A stretch of 34,499 nt of DNA from Pseudomonas kielensis (GCF_014236655.1 NZ_JACMYG010000043.1:1-34499), one strand, 5' to 3'. Shown: positions 1 to 8,161, numbered from the stretch's first letter. The notes: generated by a model from the sequence alone, not told the origin. A program made the numbers and translations.

Positions 1-2190
1 TGTACGGATTTCATGGCTCATGGTGGCCAGGAAGGTACTCTTGGCGCGGTTCGCTTCATCGGCGCGCTCTTTGGCGGCCCTGAGTTCATCAAACAGTTGG
101 CGTCTGTCGCTGATGTCGATCCAGCCGCCGATAATCCCCTGGACCTCTCCCGTGGAATCCCGGTAGGGCAGGATCCAGTGATAGATCGTCAGCATTGTGC
201 TGCCAGTGTGCAGGGTGCGATCGAGCAGCATCGGCACGCCCTCTGCCACCACGCGCTGATAGTCCGCCTGGTATTCCCTGGCTTCGAAGGCGTTGCTCAT
301 GGCCCCTTGCATGACGGTTTTGCCGATGACCTGCTCGCGTTTGGCGTTGAAGGTTCCCAAGTAGCTGTCATTGCAACTTTGCAGGACACCGTCGCGGTCG
401 CGCACGTAGATCGGGTGAGGTGTTCCATTGACCAGCGTGTGCATGAATTCGAGCTGGTCATTGAGGGCCCGCTCTGCCTTTTGCCGCTGCCTGATCTGCC
501 TGCGCATGTGGGCGTTCCAGGCCAGGAGCATCAGCAGTAGCAGGCTGCTGCCGATCACCAGTTGGTACAGCTGGCGCTGATACTTGCGCCAGGTGCTACC
601 GTCGGGACCCATGTAGCCACGCCAGCGGCTGTTGATGATCCCCAGTTCGTCCGGGGCGATACTCAGCAGGGCCTTGTCGAGGATCGTACTCAACTCGATC
701 GCACCACGGGCGGTGGCAAGGGAAACGGCGGCTTGCTGTGTGCCGACCGTTGCGCTGATCTGCACCTGGTCTTCGAACAACCGCGCAGCGATGAAGTAGT
801 TGGCAATGATCAGGGACTCAACCGCGCCCTCGACCTGGCCCTTGGCAAGCAACTCCACGGCACTGAAGGCGTCCTGCGTTTGCACGAGGTGGATACCAGG
901 GTGTTCGCGTTGCAGGTCATCGCGCAGTGGATTGTTTTCGGTGATTGCCAGGCTCTTGCCGCGCAGTTGCTCGAGATTCATCGGGCTGCCGGGGTTCTTG
1001 CTGCTCAGCAGTACATAGGAGCTTTCCAGGTAGGGCCGGGTGAAGCTCAGGTGTGTCTCGCGCTCGACACTGGGAGCAATGGCGGCAATCAGGTCGACGC
1101 GGTCCTCTTCAATCAGATTGATCATGGCGCGTTCGCTGGGGCTGCGATGAAGCTCGAAACGCAATCCTGTGCGCAACCGGATGAGCTCCAGCAGGTCGGC
1201 GGTGATCCCCCTCAGGCTGCCATCGGAATCAAAGAAGGTCAGCGGTGCAACACCCTCGTTGACGGCCACGCGCACCACTGGGTGTTGCGCCAGCCAGCGT
1301 TCTTCCCGATCGCTCAACTGCAGTTTGCGGTCAGTCAGCAGGATGTCACTGCCGGCGCTCCAGCGTTTGGCGATGTGTTCCCGCTCACGGGCCGGCACCC
1401 TTGCCAGCACCGCGTTGATGAGGTTCAACAAATCCCGGTTGTCCTGCTTGACGGCAAAGCTGAAACCGTAGGCCTCGTGTTTGCCGAAGTTGGCCATCCT
1501 GACGTTCTTCAGATAGCCCTTATTGATCGTGAAGTGAGTGGAAATGGTATCGCCCAGAAACACGTCGGCCTGATCGAAGGCCACGGCATTGATCGCGTTC
1601 TGAAAGGATGGGTAGGGTGTGATGATGGCGTTGGGGTACAGGGCCGTTACCTCTTCCAGAGGCAGGTAGTGATAGACCATGCTCAAGCGCATGCCGGCCA
1701 GGCCCTCGGTCAGCGAGCGGGTTTCGGTCTCCCGGGTGACCAGGACCGGTTGGTCGATGGCGTAGGGGGTGGACAGAGCGATGTTCGCTTGTCGGGCTTC
1801 ATAGCCGTTGGCCGTGCCCAGTAGGTCAACATCGCCGTTTTCCAGTGCCTCGATGGCGGCTTCTCGGGAAGGGTAGCGTCGGATCTTGATAGGCAGCCCC
1901 AGGGTGTTGCCGATGATGCCCGCGTAATCTGCGGTGAACCCTTCATAGTCCTGGCCCCGGATCGTCAGGTCGAAGGGTGGATAATCGGGCGCCGAAGTCC
2001 CCAGGATCAGTTCGGTTCTGTCCTGAATCCACTGTCGTTGCGAGGGCTCCAGTTGCACATCCATGACGCTGGTCGTCGAGCGACTGAGCAGTGAGTAATT
2101 TCCGATTTCGGGGGCTGCCATACAGGCAGAGGCGCCCAGACAAAGTCCGACACTCAAATACAACAAATAGTCCTTTAAAGAACTGGGCAT
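1..2190 (-). CDS. BvgS/EvgS-type hybrid sensor histidine kinase (3' end outside window)
   Basis: Inner-membrane sensor kinase with periplasmic solute-binding domains. The frame opens at ATG 2190 and runs off the left edge after exactly 730 codons. The N-terminus has a hydrophobic, signal-like segment ending near residue 24. Two tandem type-3 solute-binding (Venus-flytrap) domains follow at about 40-530, a transmembrane helix near 545-562, a PAS domain at about 585-690, and then the start of a HisKA domain. The visible H-box reads ATMSHEIRT, making His726 the likely phospho-acceptor. The ATPase and the usual receiver and Hpt domains of BvgS/EvgS relatives must lie beyond position 1, if present. 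It starts 8 bp after the stop of the upstream LuxR-type regulator, so the two are probably co-transcribed. The ligand is unknown. Confidence 0.9.
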   Translation of the reverse strand, partial: MPSSLKDYLLYLSVGLCLGASACMAAPEIGNYSLLSRSTTSVMDVQLEPSQRQWIQDRTELILGTSAPDYPPFDLTIRGQDYEGFTADYAGIIGNTLGLPIKIRRYPSREAAIEALENGDVDLLGTANGYEARQANIALSTPYAIDQPVLVTRETETRSLTEGLAGMRLSMVYHYLPLEEVTALYPNAIITPYPSFQNAINAVAFDQADVFLGDTISTHFTINKGYLKNVRMANFGKHEAYGFSFAVKQDNRDLLNLINAVLARVPAREREHIAKRWSAGSDILLTDRKLQLSDREERWLAQHPVVRVAVNEGVAPLTFFDSDGSLRGITADLLELIRLRTGLRFELHRSPSERAMINLIEEDRVDLIAAIAPSVERETHLSFTRPYLESSYVLLSSKNPGSPMNLEQLRGKSLAITENNPLRDDLQREHPGIHLVQTQDAFSAVELLAKGQVEGAVESLIIANYFIAARLFEDQVQISATVGTQQAAVSLATARGAIELSTILDKALLSIAPDELGIINSRWRGYMGPDGSTWRKYQRQLYQLVIGSSLLLLMLLAWNAHMRRQIRQRQKAERALNDQLEFMHTLVNGTPHPIYVRDRDGVLQSCNDSYLGTFNAKREQVIGKTVMQGAMSNAFEAREYQADYQRVVAEGVPMLLDRTLHTGSTMLTIYHWILPYRDSTGEVQGIIGGWIDISDRRQLFDELRAAKERADEANRAKSTFLATMSHEIRT

Positions 2191-2198
2191 CCTGTCTC

Positions 2199-2825
2199 TC
2201 ACACTAAAGCGTTGCGTTTTGCCATTTCGATGAGTTCCACCAGGGATTTTGCCTTGAGTTTTTGCATGAGCCTTTTTTTGTAGGTGCTGACAGTCTTGTT
2301 GCTGAGAAACATCCCTTTGGCAATTTCCTTGTTGCTACGGCCTTGGGCGAACAATTGCAGGACCATCAGTTCGCGGTCATTGACGGATCTGAACAAGTCG
2401 AGTTCGGCGCTCAGTTCGTCATTGCTGCGCGTGGGGTTCAATGCCTGGCTGGGGAAGTAGTGATAGCCGGAAAAAACGGCGTTGATGGCGCTTACCAACT
2501 CACTCAGGTCTTCCTGTTTGCAGACGTACCCGCATGCACCGGACTGCATGCAGCGAATGGCGAAAAGTTCCGGGCTCTGCGCGGTGAGTACCAGGGTTTT
2601 AAGAGGTGTGCTCATGCTATTGAAGCGCGAAAGAACTTCCAGGCCATCCAGTTTCGGGATGCTGATATCGAGAATGATCAGGTCAGGCATACATTCGCGA
2701 ACCATCTGCATGGCGTCGACGCCGTTATCCGATTCCCCGACGACTTTGTAACCCTCATGTTCCAACAACATACGAACGGCGAGGCGAATGACGGGGTGAT
2801 CGTCGACAATAAAAACGGTGTTCAT
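2199..2825 (-). CDS. LuxR/NarL-family response regulator (BvgA/EvgA-like)
   Basis: DNA-binding response regulator of 208 residues, the likely partner of the BvgS-like kinase directly downstream. The receiver domain spans about 1-120, with acidic pocket D8-D9, phospho-acceptor D53 (in LILDIS) and a conserved Lys in CKQE near residue 103. A GerE/LuxR helix-turn-helix occupies about 145-205 (NDRELMVLQL, then SNKEIAKGMFLSNKTVSTY). I chose ATG 2825, beginning MNTVFIVDDHP, because it sits right at the receiver fold. An upstream in-frame GTG at 2861 would add 12 residues unlike the family. Codon content is typical of the surrounding chromosome. Confidence 0.9.
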   Translation of the reverse strand: MNTVFIVDDHPVIRLAVRMLLEHEGYKVVGESDNGVDAMQMVRECMPDLIILDISIPKLDGLEVLSRFNSMSTPLKTLVLTAQSPELFAIRCMQSGACGYVCKQEDLSELVSAINAVFSGYHYFPSQALNPTRSNDELSAELDLFRSVNDRELMVLQLFAQGRSNKEIAKGMFLSNKTVSTYKKRLMQKLKAKSLVELIEMAKRNALV

Positions 2826-2915
2826 AATCAAGTCCCATACGTGCGCAAATAAAGCGAGCACCTTAGCTCAGATAGCAGGAGCGACGTATGAACCGAGGAG
2901 GGCGGGAGTGCAATA

Positions 2916-2929
2916 TAGGACGAGTCCTA
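2916..2929. promoter_or_regulatory. 14-bp inverted repeat upstream of the LuxR-type regulator
   Basis: TAGGAC-GA-GTCCTA is a perfect 6-bp inverted repeat with a 2-bp spacer. It lies 91 bp upstream of the regulator's ATG, in the gap between that gene and the lone receiver gene. LuxR/NarL-type regulators bind short inverted repeats as dimers, so it may be an autoregulatory operator. That role is inference. A weaker relative (AGGA-4 nt-TCCT) occurs near 3665-3676. Confidence 0.35.
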
Positions 2930-3081
2930 CATAATAGAAGGCGAGGGATTACGCAGTCGGAAGGAATGTCAGGAGGAAGTCTGCTGTCGACAGCCTATGT
3001 TTATACTTGTAAGTTGTGGCGGGAAGGGCACTTGTAATGGGGCGCGAACTCGGCGGAGAGTGTGGCCAGTAGTGACGATGC

Positions 3082-3480
3082 TCAGTGATTACTCTGTTCT
3101 GGCATCAGCAGGTTTATAAGCTCGGTTTTTTTCAGCGGTTTGGCCAGATAACCGAGTAGGGGTAGCCGGTGTTCATCAGCGGATTTCTTCAAAGTGTTTA
3201 ATTCCCGGCAATCCAGGCTGCTCAGGAGAATGGCTTGTTGTATAAGTCCCTGCAGGCTCGCAATGCCAATCAGTTCCAGGCCGGGAAGATCTGGAAGGCA
3301 TTGGTCGCAGAGTAACAATTCGAAAGGTTGATGTGCCAGATTCATCTTTTGTAATGCATTTTCGGCAGTGTCGGCGGTAGTGACTTGGGTGAAGCCGTAA
3401 CTGTTAAGCAGGCAGAGTGTTGCCCTGAGTTGAAAAGGGTGGTCTTCCACCAGCAGGATGCGCAAGTTGTATATGAACAT
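3082..3480 (-). CDS. stand-alone response-regulator receiver protein
   Basis: A 132-residue protein made only of a receiver (CheY-like) domain. It has the acidic pair E12-D13 (LLVEDHP), phospho-acceptor D59 in LLLCDQCLP, a switch Ser at about S87-S88 (LLSS) and conserved Lys114-Pro115 (YLAKPLKK). There is no output domain. In BvgS/EvgS-type systems, separate receiver proteins can act as phosphate sinks or as alternative targets of the phosphorelay; here that role is inferred from adjacency only. About 256 bp separate it from the next gene, so it may have its own promoter. Confidence 0.85.
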   Translation of the reverse strand: MFIYNLRILLVEDHPFQLRATLCLLNSYGFTQVTTADTAENALQKMNLAHQPFELLLCDQCLPDLPGLELIGIASLQGLIQQAILLSSLDCRELNTLKKSADEHRLPLLGYLAKPLKKTELINLLMPEQSNH

Positions 3481-3698
3481 TTAGCTTTCCTGGAAGAAAG
3501 ATTGGAGTTGGGGAGGGCAGCGTTACGCTTTAATCGGGGGGATTATCTTTTTTCTATTGCTGAATATCTACCGCTGTATTGAGTTTTGAGCATGCTGTTC
3601 AGCATAGAAACGGAGTTGTCTACATACCGCTACCTTCGTTGTCATTCAATTCCGTGTGAACTGTAGGATGATTCCTGGATGGCGCCGAGGAGTGCAAT

Positions 3699-3734
3699 CA
3701 CCCGTCGCGGCCCAAAGAGATCGCGCGACGGGTG
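3699..3734 (-). terminator. hairpin after dgt
   Basis: A perfect 11-bp inverted repeat (CACCCGTCGCG with its complement CGCGACGGGTG) encloses a 14-nt loop, just past the dgt stop. On the minus strand no strong U-run follows, so it may need Rho or serve as an RNA-stabilising end rather than a classical intrinsic terminator. Confidence 0.55.
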
Positions 3735-3740
3735 TACGGG

Positions 3741-5072
3741 TCACGGTCGGCTGGAGCGTCCGGTCATTTCCATGGCCATCTCGCTGGCATAGCTGTCGGT
3801 CATGCCGGCAATAAAGTCGATCATGCGTAAAAATGAGGCGTGCAACGGACCGTGTGGGTCGGGCGCGTTGTTGCCCAGCAAATCGAGTATGCGTCGATTC
3901 TTGAACGAGGCGGTTCCACCGCCGTGCTGCTCCAGGGCGGCGCCACAGAACCCGTTCAAAAGGATTTCCAGGGTGGTGTAGGCACCGATTTCATGCAGGG
4001 TCTTGCGTTTGTCCTGGAAGATCTTCTTGCGCGCCATGTCCTTGGCATTCAATACGCAACGTTTGGCCGGGCCATGCATGTGTTCCACCAGGTCACCTTG
4101 CAGCGTGCCGGCCAGCAGGGCGTCCTGTTGCTCGACGAAGGCCCGCGCCGCAGCGTTGGTCAGGTGTTCAATGGCCTTGCCGCGTAAAATCGCCAGCTTG
4201 CGCCGGCGTGAGTCAGAGGGGCCGAGCTGGCGGTAGGTTTCCGGCAGGTCATCGCCCACCAGGCCGAGTAACAGCGATTCGACCTCGGCGTATTCCAGCA
4301 ACTCCATTTCCAGGCCGTCTTCCAGGTCGATCAAGGCGTAGCAGATGTCATCCGCGGCCTCCATCAGGTAGACCAGGGGGTGGCGGGCCCAGCGTTGGTC
4401 CTCCAGTTGTGGCAGGCCGAGCTTCTGGGCAATCTGTTCAAGCAGGGGCAGTTCGCTCTGATAGCAGCCGAACTTGTGTTTCTTGTAACCCAGTGAGTCG
4501 GCGTGTCGGGCGGTCCAGGGGTACTTGAGGTAAGTGCCGAGGGTGGCGTAGGTCAGTCGGGTTCCGCCATCGAACTGGTGATACTCCAGTTGAGTCAGTA
4601 CCCGGAAACCTTGCGCATTGCCCTCGAAGTTGAGGAAGTCGTTGCGCTCGACCTCACTCATTGCATCCAGCCAGCCTTTATTTGCGGCCTGCTGGAACCA
4701 GTAGCGAATGGCGTCCTCGCCGGAGTGGCCAAAGGGTGGGTTACCAATGTCATGGGCCAGGCAGGCCGATTGCACCACCATCCCCAGGTCACTGGGCTCG
4801 CACCAGTCGGGTAGGGCGCTGCGGATGGTTTCACCGACGCGCATGCCCAGCGAACGCCCCACACAACTGACTTCCAGTGAGTGGGTCAGGCGGGTGTGGA
4901 TGTGATCGTTGCTGTGGACCGGGTGGACCTGGGTCTTGCGGCCCAGACGGCGGAAGGCCCCGGAGAAAATCACCCGGTCATGGTCTTTGTGGAAGGGACT
5001 GCGGCCGAGTTCTTCCGGACTGTGCACAGGTTTGCCGAGGCGTTCACGGTTAAGCAGGGTCTGCCAATCCAA
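3741..5072 (-). CDS. dgt: deoxyguanosinetriphosphate triphosphohydrolase (dGTPase-like)
   Basis: HD-domain phosphohydrolase that cleaves dNTPs (dGTP in the founding family) to a deoxynucleoside and inorganic tripolyphosphate, affecting dNTP pools. It has 443 residues, the usual length for the Pseudomonas-type enzyme. Metal-binding residues are visible: H64 in RLTHSLEV, and the HD pair H107-D108 in CLAHDIGNPPFGHSGED. The conserved N-terminal SPFHKDHDR and FSGAFRRLGRKTQV are present. The start codon is TTG at 5072, giving MDWQTLLNRERLGKP, with a GGAGAG ribosome-binding site about 9 bp upstream. It is probably expressed separately from the membrane-protein operon upstream, since a hairpin lies between them. 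Confidence 0.93.
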   Translation of the reverse strand: MDWQTLLNRERLGKPVHSPEELGRSPFHKDHDRVIFSGAFRRLGRKTQVHPVHSNDHIHTRLTHSLEVSCVGRSLGMRVGETIRSALPDWCEPSDLGMVVQSACLAHDIGNPPFGHSGEDAIRYWFQQAANKGWLDAMSEVERNDFLNFEGNAQGFRVLTQLEYHQFDGGTRLTYATLGTYLKYPWTARHADSLGYKKHKFGCYQSELPLLEQIAQKLGLPQLEDQRWARHPLVYLMEAADDICYALIDLEDGLEMELLEYAEVESLLLGLVGDDLPETYRQLGPSDSRRRKLAILRGKAIEHLTNAAARAFVEQQDALLAGTLQGDLVEHMHGPAKRCVLNAKDMARKKIFQDKRKTLHEIGAYTTLEILLNGFCGAALEQHGGGTASFKNRRILDLLGNNAPDPHGPLHASFLRMIDFIAGMTDSYASEMAMEMTGRSSRP

Positions 5073-5132
5073 GGCTGATCTCTCCGTCAGGTAACTGATG
5101 CGCTAGCTTCCCGGTTCAAGCGCCAGGCTGCA

Positions 5133-5172
5133 AGCCCGACCGAACCTCTCGGGCAAGAGCTTGGGTCGGGCT
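5133..5172 (-). terminator. hairpin between the YqjK-like gene and dgt
   Basis: AGCCCGACC at 5133-5141 pairs with GGTCGGGCT at 5164-5172. It sits 17 bp past the stop of the YqjK-like gene and 60 bp before dgt. No clear U-run follows. It is a likely transcript end for the small-membrane-protein operon. Confidence 0.45.
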
Positions 5173-5188
5173 GACGATGATGTGGCGA

Positions 5189-5530
5189 TCAGTTTTTACG
5201 CGAGGCGCCCTGTAGCACCAGACGAATCAGTGGCAGCAACGTAGTGCCCAATCGGACCAGCCGCGTGGCACTGCGGATACCGCCACCCTTGGCGCCCTTG
5301 CCCGTGAGAAAGCCGAGCAGGGTGACCGCCGCTACGCCCCACAACGGAGCATGCTTGATGCCCAGGCCGTCTTGAAAGCTCTGGCCCATGCCCCGTACAC
5401 GCTGCAGCGGCTGCAATAATTGTTGCGACTCGTGGCGGATTTCCTGGCGATGCATTTCCATGCGCAGGCGCAGCAGGGCCTTGCGCATTTCCTTGCGGGA
5501 ACTGTTCTTGGGAATTTCAGGCAGGTTCAT
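5189..5530 (-). CDS. YqjK-like small protein, last gene of the DUF883 operon
   Basis: A 113-residue basic protein. The N-terminal half is charged and helical (KEMRKALLRLRMEMHRQEI). A short hydrophobic stretch around 65-75 (LWGVAAVTLLGFLTG) and a second near 92-107 could associate with the membrane. Position and character match the third gene of the enterobacterial yqjD-yqjE-yqjK arrangement, but sequence similarity to YqjK itself cannot be judged by eye. It overlaps the upstream YqjE-like gene by 4 bp, indicating translational coupling. Confidence 0.75.
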   Translation of the reverse strand: MNLPEIPKNSSRKEMRKALLRLRMEMHRQEIRHESQQLLQPLQRVRGMGQSFQDGLGIKHAPLWGVAAVTLLGFLTGKGAKGGGIRSATRLVRLGTTLLPLIRLVLQGASRKN

Positions 5531-5916
5531 GGCAGCAGGCGCTCCCGGTCGTTGGCCAGTTCCTCGAGGGTCGCGTGGAACGGCGACGACTCATCGAAAA
5601 TCGCCGCTTTCAGGCGCATCCCACAGAACAGCGCGGCGGCCGCATAGAACACACACAGACCAATGATCGCTGTCAGGCGGTAGGTGTCCCAGAGCAGAAT
5701 CATCACCAGTGCCGAAATCCCCACCAGCAACAGCAGGGCAAACACCAGGGCCAGGCCGGCAAACAGCAGCAGGGTGACGGTACGGGCTTTCTGTTCCTGC
5801 AGTTCAATGCCGAACAGCTCTACGTGGCTGTGCAGCAAACCCAGAAAAGCGGCGCCCAGGCGTCGCGGCGAGGAGCCAGTGCCAGTCTCGGACGAGCCGG
5901 ATTCACCGATAGCCAT
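5527..5916 (-). CDS. phage-holin-superfamily / YqjE-like membrane protein
   Basis: A 129-residue protein with two strong hydrophobic helices, about 48-75 (VTLLLFAGLALVFALLLLVG) and about 80-100 (the ITAIIGLCVFYAAAAL-type stretch). It has a polar N-terminus and a charged C-terminus. This matches the YqjE / holin-superfamily III proteins that accompany DUF883 proteins in proteobacteria. The molecular role is not established. It starts 1 bp after the DUF883 gene and overlaps the next gene by 4 bp, so the three form one operon. Confidence 0.82.
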   Translation of the reverse strand: MAIGESGSSETGTGSSPRRLGAAFLGLLHSHVELFGIELQEQKARTVTLLLFAGLALVFALLLLVGISALVMILLWDTYRLTAIIGLCVFYAAAALFCGMRLKAAIFDESSPFHATLEELANDRERLLP

Positions 5917-5917
5917 A

Positions 5918-6232
5918 TCAGCGCCGTGTCGCCAGCAGGCCGATCAGGAAGCCGACACCGGCGGCGATCCCCACGGACTGCCAAGGGTTGGCCTGGACAT
6001 AGTCTTCGGTGGCCGTGACGGCGGCCTTGCCGCGTTCGGTCAGGGAGTCCTGGGTCAATTGCAGGGTTTCACGGGCACGCAACAGGCTCTGATGAATCTG
6101 GTCACGCAATTCGTCGGCTTGATCGCCCGCCAGGGTCGCGGTGTGCTCCAGCAAGCGTTCGGTATCGTTGACCAGGGTTTGAAAATCATCCATCAGGATT
6201 TCTTGAGCAGTCTTTGCTGTTTTGCTGGCCAT
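5918..6232 (-). CDS. DUF883 family protein (YqjD/ElaB-like)
   Basis: A 104-residue C-tail-anchored inner-membrane protein. It has a long amphipathic helical N-terminus (TLVNDTERLLEHTATLAGDQ), the family signature near the end (ATEDYVQANPWQSVGIAAGV) and a terminal hydrophobic helix GFLIGLLA followed by RR. In E. coli the relatives YqjD, ElaB and YgaM are stationary-phase proteins that bind ribosomes at the membrane. Start ATG 6232 is preferred over the ATG at 6244 because GGAGA lies 6-7 bp before it. It is the first gene of a three-gene operon. Confidence 0.88.
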   Translation of the reverse strand: MASKTAKTAQEILMDDFQTLVNDTERLLEHTATLAGDQADELRDQIHQSLLRARETLQLTQDSLTERGKAAVTATEDYVQANPWQSVGIAAGVGFLIGLLATRR

Positions 6233-6275
6233 GGTGATCTCCATAAGTGGCGTGTCAAAGGTTCGAGTATGGGCC

Positions 6276-6296
6276 TTGCACTAAGGTTCAGTGCAA
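6276..6296. promoter_or_regulatory. inverted repeat next to the sigma-54-like promoter
   Basis: TTGCACT and AGTGCAA are perfect 7-bp arms separated by 7 bp. It resembles NtrC sites in containing GCAC and GTGC half-sites, but the spacing (9 bp between those cores) differs from the classical 7. It also sits only a few bp from the -24 element, closer than a normal enhancer. The regulator is undetermined. Confidence 0.35.
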
Positions 6297-6301
6297 ATGA
6301 C

Positions 6302-6317
6302 TGGTACAGCTTTTGCT
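6302..6317 (+). promoter_or_regulatory. putative sigma-54 (-24/-12) promoter for amt
   Basis: TGGTACAGCTTTTGCT matches the RpoN consensus TGGCAC-N5-TTGCW, with one change in the -24 block and the invariant GG and GC 12 bp apart (6303 and 6315). It points toward the ammonium transporter, implying a 5' leader of roughly 230 nt. Nitrogen-regulated amt genes are commonly RpoN/NtrC dependent, so the placement fits. Confidence 0.5.
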
Positions 6318-6458
6318 ACGTCCTGGTGCGCCGGCCGCTTCCATTGTCCTGAAACGGGCATGCCTGGCGAAAACCTTAACTCAAATAATAGAAACCCGCG
6401 GCAACATCGAGGCAATGATTGATCGCGTTGAAGTCTTTGCGCCAAAACGGTTCGCCGT

Positions 6459-6470
6459 CAAACCGGTTTG
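6459..6470. promoter_or_regulatory. 12-bp palindrome upstream of amt
   Basis: CAAACCGGTTTG is a perfect palindrome lying 87 bp before the amt ATG, inside the predicted leader or next to a second promoter. It could be an operator. No regulator can be named. Confidence 0.25.
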
Positions 6471-6556
6471 AGACCAGGGGAGGTATCAACTTGGTGCACG
6501 CACAGGCTCGGCGAACTGCTTTGGTGCCATTTGCGGTTTGAAGGTCTGCCAACCCC

Positions 6557-7765
6557 ATGGAAAATGTGCAAAGTGCAGTGGCCACCCTGGTCCATAGCTC
6601 CAATACCCTGTTCATCCTGATTGGCGCGGTGATGGTTTTGGCCATGCATGCCGGTTTCGCCTTTCTTGAAGTGGGCACGGTTCGTCAAAAAAACCAGGTC
6701 AATGCCCTGTCGAAGATCCTCAGCGACTTTGCGGTCTCGACACTGGCCTACTTCTTTATAGGCTATTGGATTTCCTACGGGGTCAACTTCCTGCAACCGG
6801 CCGCCGTGCTCAGTGCCGATCACGGGTACGGCCTGGTGAAGTTTTTTTTCCTGCTGACCTTTGCCGCCGCTATTCCGGCGATCATTTCGGGCGGGATCGC
6901 CGAGCGGGCGCGCTTCGCTCCGCAGCTCTGTGCGACGGCGTTGATCGTAGCGTTTATCTACCCGTTTTTCGAAGGCATGGTCTGGAACGGCAATCTTGGC
7001 CTGCAGGCCTGGCTACTGGAACGGTTTGGCGCCAGCTTCCATGATTTCGCCGGTTCCGTGGTGGTGCACGCCATGGGCGGTTGGCTGGCCCTGGCGGCAG
7101 TGCTGCTGCTCGGGCCTCGTAACGGGCGATACCGCGAGGGTCGACTGGTAGCGTTTGCGCCGTCGAGCATTCCGTTCCTGGCCCTTGGCTCGTGGATTCT
7201 GATTGTTGGCTGGTTCGGCTTTAACGTCATGAGTGCGCAAACGCTGCAAGGGGTCAGCGGCCTGGTAGCGGTCAACTCATTGATGGCGATGGTTGGCGGC
7301 ACCATGGCGGCCCTGATCGTCGGGCGTAACGACCCCGGGTTCCTGCACAACGGTCCGTTGGCCGGGCTGGTGGCCATTTGTGCCGGTTCCGACCTGATGC
7401 ACCCGGTCGGTGCGTTGGTCACGGGGGCCATTGCCGGCGCCCTGTTTGTCTGGTGTTTTATTGCGGCGCAGAACCAATGGAAAATCGATGACGTGCTCGG
7501 TGTCTGGCCACTGCATGGCCTGTGCGGGGCCTGGGGCGGCATCGCCTGTGGAATTTTCGGCCAGACAGCATTGGGCGGTCTGGGAGGCGTCAGCCTGATC
7601 AGTCAACTGATCGGCACGGCGTTGGGCATCGTCATCGCATTGCTCGGCGGGCTGCTGGTATACGGCGTGATCAAGCGACTGCACGGACTGCGCCTGAGCC
7701 AGGAAGAGGAGTATTACGGCGCCGACCTGTCGATCCACAAGATCGGCGCGGTCAGTCAGGACTGA
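6557..7765 (+). CDS. amt: ammonium transporter (Amt/MEP family)
   Basis: Inner-membrane ammonium/ammonia channel, 402 residues with about 11 hydrophobic helices and no cleaved signal peptide. The pore twin histidines are visible as H171 (VVVHAMGGW) and H320 (WPLHGLCGAWGG). The family signatures FAFLEVGTVRQKN and GGIAERARF are also present. The C-terminal tail is short (EEEYYGADLSIHKIG), containing the EEYYGAD-type motif that normally contacts GlnK. No glnK gene is adjacent. The ribosome-binding site is weak (GAAGG, about 12 bp upstream). A sigma-54-like promoter lies upstream. Confidence 0.94.
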   Translation: MENVQSAVATLVHSSNTLFILIGAVMVLAMHAGFAFLEVGTVRQKNQVNALSKILSDFAVSTLAYFFIGYWISYGVNFLQPAAVLSADHGYGLVKFFFLLTFAAAIPAIISGGIAERARFAPQLCATALIVAFIYPFFEGMVWNGNLGLQAWLLERFGASFHDFAGSVVVHAMGGWLALAAVLLLGPRNGRYREGRLVAFAPSSIPFLALGSWILIVGWFGFNVMSAQTLQGVSGLVAVNSLMAMVGGTMAALIVGRNDPGFLHNGPLAGLVAICAGSDLMHPVGALVTGAIAGALFVWCFIAAQNQWKIDDVLGVWPLHGLCGAWGGIACGIFGQTALGGLGGVSLISQLIGTALGIVIALLGGLLVYGVIKRLHGLRLSQEEEYYGADLSIHKIGAVSQD

Positions 7766-7841
7766 TGGCGGGCGCCCTGTGCTCGACGGTTTTTGGTGAC
7801 CGGCCTAGAATGATCACCCATTCTTTCGTGGTCCGTCTGTC

Positions 7842-8078
7842 ATGCCCCCTGAATGCCAGTTGTTCGGCACCCTTGGCTGCCACCTGTGTGAACTCGCCGA
7901 AGCGGAACTGATGCCGCTGGTCGAGCATGGCCTGCTGGTGGAGTTGGTGGATATAGCCGACAGCCAGGCACTGTTCGAAGCTTATGGCCTGCGGATCCCG
8001 GTGCTACGCCGAGTCGATACCGGCGCGGAACTGGGCTGGCCCTTCGACGCCGAGCAAGTCGTCGCCTTCCTGCGCTGA
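7842..8078 (+). CDS. glutaredoxin-family (DUF836) thioredoxin-fold protein
   Basis: A 78-residue thioredoxin-fold protein. The redox motif CHLC sits right after the first strand (LFGTLGCHLCELAEAEL), and the cis-Pro follows in RIPVLRRVD. These features define the glutaredoxin-like DUF836 group. It is likely a cytosolic thiol oxidoreductase, substrate unknown. It lies 76 bp after amt on the same strand, and a separate weak promoter is possible in that gap. Confidence 0.82.
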   Translation: MPPECQLFGTLGCHLCELAEAELMPLVEHGLLVELVDIADSQALFEAYGLRIPVLRRVDTGAELGWPFDAEQVVAFLR

Positions 8079-8161
8079 ATCCTGGAGCCAGTTCGGCGCC
8101 ATGCACTCCGTTTGTCGTGTCCCACGCGACACGCATTGGCGCCAACCCGGATATTCGGTTA

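Larger units (their letters stand above)
6233..6556. other. divergent intergenic region between the DUF883 gene and amt
   Basis: About 320 bp carrying the promoters of two divergent units. Three signals are visible: an inverted repeat at 6276-6296, a sigma-54-like promoter facing amt at 6302-6317, and a perfect 12-bp palindrome at 6459-6470. Open frames on the minus strand here overlap the amt start and look like shadows. Confidence 0.6.

Noticed and set aside
562..1824. 420-codon plus-strand open frame
   Set aside because: Antisense to the BvgS-like kinase, whose domains are clear; the translation has no recognisable motif and reflects GC-rich codon structure.
6376..6823. Minus-strand open frames before and into amt
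   Set aside because: They overlap the promoter region and the well-supported amt start, and lack motifs.
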